64,000 nucleotides of DNA from Ceriagrion tenellum. Lineage: Eukaryota > Arthropoda > Insecta > Odonata > Coenagrionidae. Where the stretch lies: assembly GCA_963169105.1 (NCBI GenBank), contig OY720633.1:144171200-144235199 (forward strand). The letters run 5' to 3'. Below, one piece after another: positions 57,632-64,000 of the stretch. The position numbers and the translations under genes are program-made. How positions within the stretch are numbered: the first letter of the stretch is position 1; every line of letters begins with the position of its first letter. The notes beneath the pieces are model-generated. The model made no database searches and was not told the origin of the DNA. It was given only the letters and a program-made list of their open reading frames with translations.

Positions 57632-60600
57632 TATACGAGATGCAATATGGTGAGATATAATCGCAAAATGCCTCCCATTTTCCTTCGCCTTCAGTTGGTG
57701 ATCATTAAGAAAACTCGCCCGTTCAGTTTTTTTTGCCAGTTCCTCGGAATTGAGTCCAGGGGCCCTCCCATCCGCTGAAGGTGAGCGCGACACCAAATCT
57801 TCCTTGAGGCACCTGATGCGCACTTACAACTTTTTGGATCGCATTTTCCATCGAGTAATCGATATTCTGGCTGACATTTAGACGAGGTATGTAATTGGGA
57901 GACGGATAACTTGAAGCCACCACGCCTTCAAAGCACTGCTTTTCCATTTCTAAGATCACCAAAATAAAATATTAATTGATCCTAAGTAAAAAGAGTAGTG
58001 ATATATAACTATTCTCAAACCCGAGTAATGCTATATAACACAATGGTTAACCTCTGAAATTTTTATTTCCTTTAAGTTATTTCCTTTCCTATTTAAGTTC
58101 ACTTATAATTAAACCTCAAAATCTGCAGTAAATGATAAAATTGACAAGTTGCCGGCCTTGAGTTTTGATGGGTTGTATGGCTGTCATGATGCCTGCTCAT
58201 ATTTGACTCCAAAGATGATTTGAAAAAGTTGAGTTATCAGTTGACCTCGTAGTATAGCTAATGAGTTTAACCTTAGTATAACATTAATTAATTTTCTTGT
58301 GATGGATGATTAATTATTGGCAATAATCCTTGAGCACATAATTTTTCTGCACACCGTAAAATGATGACTGAGATGTTTAGCTTCCTTGAATTCGTTTTAA
58401 TGTTGTTCTAATGTAATTAGCTAACCATCTATCGATCAGGAAGATATGAGATGAAAGGATGAAATTTATCGGACGAGGAAGGAAATATAATGACGCGTTG
58501 ACCTAAATGTTCTCTCTCTTAGTGGAATTCCAGACTATCTAATCAATTTCAATTCAGGTAGGGATATAGGTGATGGTTCTAGGAATCAAAACCTTTGCTG
58601 CAGAACGCTGAGCCTCAAGAATTCATTATTAACGTTAGAAAATGTTCCCAGCTATGCGTAATCTTTCTGAACCCTATAAGTTTTCTCATGCTTATTGATA
58701 AGAAATCATATCAAAACACATTTTAATTCACCAGTTTTCCTTTACATATATTCATTTTAACCAACAATTTATACTTTCACTCTAAATCAGTAAAAATATT
58801 TTTTATTTTTTTAAAACCCATTGTTACATCTCTTTCCATTTTTTTAGCAAACAACTATAATATTTGTAAGATGCCATTCTCTTTCATGAAAATTAGACTG
58901 TGTTTTAGAATGCAGCTCTAAGAGAAGAGTAGGATTTCATGGATGTGTAATACTTTTGAATAGGATCTAAACGATAGTATTAGATGCCTTTAGTGATGTT
59001 TACGCTTATCCGTGAAATAGCTCTTTCTGGAGTTAGGAATTGGAGAGGAGAAGTGGTATCGGGTGTTGGAATACTTGAACACCATAAGCTGAGCTCTGAA
59101 TTCACTCTCGTTTTAAAAGGAATTCAAACGGAAATTGGGATCTTGCATGAGCTGGCTGCTTCATCATTAACTTTGGTATTCATTTTGATACTATGCATTC
59201 ATAGCTGCCCTCAAATGATTTTTACCAGGTATTGCATTGACTAACAGTTTAAATTATGTCAAAATTACTGCTACTTTGAAAAGGACAGTTATGTTACGTC
59301 CTTAAAAATAATTTAGATCAATAATGTCTTTCTTCTCCAGTTGTCATAAAACTAATCATTCGGAAACATGTAAATATTTAACAGTACGATTTCAGAAAAT
59401 AGTTCATAAAGGTTCTGAAGTTCAGAAAATAGCAAAATCCTTTACCCATTCAATTCGTATACTGAAAATCTGAGTTTATATCTAAAAATCCTCTCAAAAG
59501 CTTTGTTTCCCTTCTCACCACTTGCTTCTTTATTTCTTCATTTTTGTACAGTCTAGATTCTTAATTTTCATAAGCCGTACTTTAAAAAGTATTTTGATAT
59601 AATACCTGTTGTACAAATCATACGAGTGGTATATACTTATAATACTTTTTTAATTAATAGGATGCTGAAAAGGGAAATTGTCCAGATTTGGAATAAATAT
59701 CGTACAATAAAAAGCATTTTAGAGTTTACAATGATGCAATCAACACTTTGAGGTTTTTGAATATAATTCAGTCCTTTACATTTAATTCAACTTTCAGCAT
59801 TTTTCTGCTCCAATAAATTTAAAAGAGCCTTAACCCATATACAAAACCTTCATACCTTCATTCCTGCACGTTAACTTAAAATTGCAGTAGCTCGATTAAT
59901 GAACTGAACTATGCAACAAGAAAGAAAAATCACTGTTCTTCGGCAGAAAATTTGCTGACCTAAAGGGAGGTTGGCCACTCGACGTGAGATATCTGGGCCA
60001 AGGGTCGTGGCGTAGGGCTTGAGCGTTCAATTCTGCTGACTTTTTTCTCGTTGTACCCAGACTGTTAACTTGTTAAGTCGGAATTTGCTTTGGCGCATTT
60101 ATAGCACTTAGGAACTCTTTGAAATGAATGCTATTGGCAATAGTCAGATACCGCAATTTTGAAGAGTCTGAGGATTTGTCGTTTAAGTAACTTGAGTTAT
60201 ACGCAAGTTAAGATAGTAATCTCTATTAAGTAGTAATTTGATGTAATTTCCGGAATTTTCCAGTTTAATCTCAGCTGGAGGAGCTAGGAAATAGCAGTCT
60301 TTGACATAAGACTAACTTTTTACGCTTATTTGCTCCGGGTTTGGCAAGAGCAGCTTCTAACAAGCAGCTTCCAGAGACAACTTTTTTCCTAACTTCTGTT
60401 TTACGAGGACAGAATCATCAATTTTGTCAATGAAAAAATCAAATAGTTAAACGTTCAACATAAGACAAGAGAAAAGATAATAACTGATATTTTAAGGTTA
60501 GTAATAGTTAAATAATGATTAACACGCCACAAAAAGTGTTTATGCCTAGAAGAAAGGAAAATATCGATTGATATAGTGCGGTCAATGAGCATAACTCAGA

Positions 60601-62051
60601 AACCACAGATGGCTACCAATTTTTGACTGTTCCGTTTGAAAAGGCGTTTCCACTTCTCCGTTGAAAGTCTATTGAGGTTTGAAGACGAAAAATGCTGGAA
60701 ATTAAAGAACTTCGCATACGATTTCAGGGAAAACGTAGAAATGAAATCGCTGGGTATTTATATTTGTCTTTCTGAGACGTTAAAAGAACAGACCAATGGA
60801 GTTTAGTAAATTTCTTGTAAAAACCGACAGATAAGAGTGTTTTAGTCAGCTAATACCAACGGATCCATTGATATATTGATAATTTGCTATGGTGTTTACA
60901 TGCCGGTAACTTTTCTTTTGTACAGCAGTTTACTTATTTCGTTTTGCCTGCTTTCGATTTATTGTCCTGGTGTTGCTTTTCAGTTGATTGTTTGCTAACA
61001 AAGAGTGTGGATTTCATTAAACTCAGGGATAAGAAGCTACAAAAATGTGTGTCTTTAATATGATCATTTCCTCAAATTTGATGTCTTTTATCAGTTTTCT
61101 TCTAACTACTTTTTTGCAGTTTTCATTCCGTGAGGCTAATGTGGAGATCATTGGAATTATATAAGTCTTAGCGATGGCGCTGGAGTTTCCTGTATTGCTA
61201 TAGTCAGTTGCTGTGAGTGTATCTCTGGGTAATGAGTTGACTAATTTGAGACGCTACCTTATATGTTACAGGGGCATTGCGCCACATTATCCCAGGATGG
61301 CCATGGAGAACAACATATGCCGTCGCTTTTAACCTGAGGGCTTAGCGTCAAAAATTTACTTTTTTCTATCTGGGACGCTTATGATGACTCATATGTGTAT
61401 GGTATAAGACGCTTTCAGCACGTAGGGATTTTACAAATTAATAACTCTGAAGCCGAAAATCTCACAATAAAGCTTTTTTCAGTGGCTTTACTTGAATTTG
61501 CTGCTCTTTACTGTTGACGTTTTGGAACGTCCTTCTTTTGTATTTACGATTACGTGTAAAAATTATGAGCTTGGTTAAATTTAAGGTACTGTAAACTAGA
61601 TAAATGTGATATATATATCATATTTATTATTTCGATTATCCAAAAATAGATAGCTTCCAAGACTCATGCTCAAATCATACCTTATGTAGAAGACGTTAAG
61701 CCAATAACGCCAGCTAAATTCAATTAATGCATAAAAATCTACCCTTGGTGTTTAATATTTATTGACTGAAAGGACAAATTCATAAGATAATACGTAACCG
61801 TTGGTATGTACGTTAATGTTTTCCATCTTCAAGACAGAAATTTAAATTCTAATAATTATGTTCGACAACAAATGAAACTTAGGACTTTTTTTCAGATTTA
61901 TTCCCTCCTCGTTCTAATTTGTATTACTCGACTGCATCAGATTCTGCTTATGACGACAAGACTTGGATATCAACTTCAATATCCCGACAATTACTATGAC
62001 GTAAGCTTTATTCTCCAAAATTCAAACATGGCGGGTGAATTTTTTTTAGGA
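57632..62051. other. Geneless AT-rich stretch
   Basis: No coding sequence, RNA gene or organised repeat recognised. Confidence 0.5.
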
Positions 62052-62072
62052 AATTTCCATGAGAAAAATTCG

Positions 62073-62144
62073 GCCTGGACCGGGAATCGAACCATGGACC
62101 TATGGTTAGCCGGACCAATGCGCAGACGACTACGCTATCCAGGC
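62073..62144 (-). repeat. tRNA-like repeat, copy 1 (minus strand)
   Basis: 72 nt with a perfect 7-bp acceptor stem (GCCTGGA/TCCAGGC), an A-box-like TAGCGTAGTCGTC and a consensus B-box GGTTCGATTCCC. The T-stem is poorly paired and the base before the putative GGC anticodon is C, not the universal T. Not a normal tRNA gene. A 10-bp AATTTCCATG at 62052-62061 and 62150-62159 may be its target duplication. Best read as a tRNA-derived short interspersed repeat. Confidence 0.6.
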
Positions 62145-62289
62145 TTCCTAATTTCCATGGCAATTTTGGTGGATACAAGGCAACTAGATCTTAGGCCCTT
62201 GCGGTCCATCAAAGATGGCAACGCAAGGGAGAAGAGGACTTCAAAGAAGCCACAACCAAGAGTCAGTATCCTTCGAGAAGTATTGAGAA

Positions 62290-62360
62290 GCCTGGATAGC
62301 GTAGTGGTCTGCGCATTGGTCCGCCAACCAAAGGTCCGTGGTTCGATTCCCGGTCCAGGC
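62290..62360 (+). repeat. tRNA-like repeat, copy 2 (plus strand)
   Basis: 71 nt, differing from the minus-strand copy at 4 substitutions and a one-base gap. The acceptor stem and B-box are conserved. Both copies share sequence beyond the tRNA part: CSAATWTTTCTCATGG follows the 3' end of each. This shows they are members of one repeat family rather than two separate tRNA genes. The copies point away from each other, 145 bp apart. Confidence 0.6.
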
Positions 62361-64000
62361 CCAATATTTCTCATGGCAAAATCTTTATTCTTCAGTTCTA
62401 GATTACTCACAATAAGTCGTCCCGGCGATTTTTCGCAATTATGGATTTCGGTGATTGGTGGGGAGCCAATATCACCTTTGCCTGCATCATTGAATGCGTA
62501 TCCAGTTCATATTTAATTTCTCAGTGTTAAAATTGAGCGACTTCTCTTTCCTTATTTTATAAACCGGTTACTCTAATTACTCTTCTGGTGAGCGCATAAA
62601 TATCGCGATGTCATAATTTAGTATAGCTTGGTTATATCCAGATTTTCACTGCTACCCAAATTCAGGCGACCTTTGCCTCGTTGAAATCTGGGCTTCGGCG
62701 CCTTTGACCCACATCCTTAAAATCTCGAAGCACTTACGAATCCAGCCGGGGCAGGAGGCCAGCGGAGGACGTATCACTCACGAGGTCGACGGATGGTCTG
62801 TAGGCGTGGAAGGAAAGGTAGCGCCTCTTGCTGGGAAACTTTTTTATTCGTCCAAATTTTCTGATCGCCCTTGAAACCAATAGATTCACGTTGAGTGACT
62901 CAAGGAAAACTTTTGACTACAGCAGATCTCCTCCCGCTCCCTTCTTCGCAACATGTGATGCAACTATTTGAGTGATCGCTTCACGTTTTCCGCACATCCA
63001 TCGAGATTCAGCGAACGTCAGGTTTCTGACGGAAATTTATTTCAATGGAAACCTAGGCTAAAGTTTCGTCGGTACGAGGGAGTGTGCGCATGCCCGTTAT
63101 GCTACCGGCTTACATCATTGATTGATGCCTATTATGTGCTTAGAACAATTGGGAGCACACGCTAGTGCAGACAATTCCATGCCTCCCTCTGTGTGCAGCA
63201 TTGTTTGATTTATTCCTGCAAACAGCATGTAAATTTAACCACGTTCCTATATCACGTATATTTTGAGCCGATATTAATAAGTATTTCGTCTTCTTGTTTA
63301 ATTGTCATTCCAGACTTTGGAGTATCATCCGGAGTAAATCAAAATAACCCACTGATCATTCATGTTCTTTTTACTTTTTACACAACTTCATTTCACCTTA
63401 TTATTCGACTTTACTCTCATTTACATCTCTGAAACCCGTTGATTAGCCATTCGAAATTTTTTAGAGGGCGGTGCAAAATATAAAAATGTTTAATTACGGA
63501 CTATTATTAGGATACCATACAGATTAGGTATTACTTTCTCATAGTTTGGATGGGCGTATTTACTAAATTTAGCTGCACATAATATCCTTTTCGAGTTTGC
63601 GTCAACTTCCAAATGAAGCATTATGATCAAGCAAAGGAAGAAAAAAAAGATTCTGGGTCGTATAATAAAGCCTCATGAAGCCATGATTTCCGTGAAAAAA
63701 ATTAAACTGAAGAGAAGAGCGAGACAGTGTGGAAATGGAAATGTATTGAATTTTGATGATAAATTCCTTCGTATCATCCGCAATACCAAGATGTCTACCA
63801 GAGAGTCTCTTAAACCGACGGAGTGGTGTAATAGGAAAGGTCTATCTACATTCACTTCCTCGGGTCTCCTTCGTCCACTCGATCCCCGAGGTGTTATCAA
63901 CAGCTGGGGCCCTGCAGGGCTTTTCCCCGACTACAAATTGGCAAAGCGGGCTGTCGTATATCATTCGGGAGATGGCGAGTCACTCGCCCTTGAACAATGG
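62361..64000. other. Geneless stretch to the window end
   Basis: No coding sequence recognised. GC-richer patches occur at about 62,640-63,180 and 63,840-64,000. The last may be the edge of something that continues beyond the window, but nothing in it is identifiable. Confidence 0.45.

Noticed and set aside
62073..62360. Two functional tRNA genes
   Set aside because: Acceptor stems and B-boxes look good, but the T-stems do not pair properly, the base before the anticodon is not T in copy 1, and both share a tail beyond the tRNA, pointing to a repeat family.
61806..62516. 236-codon + strand open frame
   Set aside because: It runs through both tRNA-like repeats and has no protein motif. It is open by chance.
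1..64000. CRISPR arrays, bacterial operons, rRNA genes, viral structural genes
   Set aside because: No regularly spaced direct repeats, no operon-like gene runs and no recognisable rRNA. The only retrovirus-like genes belong to the Gypsy retrotransposon, which has no envelope frame.

Overview
The window looks like gene-poor, transposon-rich chromosomal DNA of an animal, most likely an insect. It is AT-rich throughout. Intron-style signals flank the one plausible host exon. The transposons are of types common in insect genomes: RTE-type LINEs, a Ty3/Gypsy LTR element and piggyBac-type DNA transposons. I see no bacterial operons, ribosome-binding-site organisation, CRISPR arrays or rRNA. The species cannot be fixed from the sequence alone.

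Layout. 1-8,600 is AT-rich and geneless apart from a 125-bp foldback hairpin (2031-2155). 8,604-9,657 is a GC-rich island that looks like the terminal coding exon of a host gene on the + strand, with a branch-point-like site, a long AG-free pyrimidine tract, a CAG acceptor and a 316-codon open frame. 9,658-14,767 shows nothing. 14,781-18,018 is a full-length RTE-type retrotransposon with a perfect 13-bp target duplication and a candidate HDV-like self-cleaving ribozyme at its exact 5' end. 20,727-25,093 is a complete but broken Ty3/Gypsy element on the minus strand, with two 231-bp LTRs, PBS and PPT. 25,672-27,055 is a solo LTR. 28,420-31,219 is a decayed piggyBac element. 31,288-31,905 is an odd GC-rich repeat block with a large palindrome. 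39,432-43,887 is a second, unrelated piggyBac-type element with TTAA duplications. 46,700-47,830 is an older RTE reverse-transcriptase relic. 62,073-62,360 holds two divergent tRNA-like repeats. Several other compact hairpins and one dispersed repeat pair (37.5 kb and 54.1 kb) lie between these.

How the parts work together. There is no host pathway here; the window is an archive of independent mobile-element insertions. The most informative is the RTE element. Its 5' leader folds on paper in the nested double-pseudoknot order of HDV-like ribozymes, and the only lesions in its reading frame are three one-base length changes in A-runs. The two piggyBac elements share a design in which short terminal repeats are followed by subterminal perfect or near-perfect palindromes.

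Limits. No searches or folding programs were run. Repeat boundaries, mismatch counts and pairings were worked out by eye. Short host exons would be missed.
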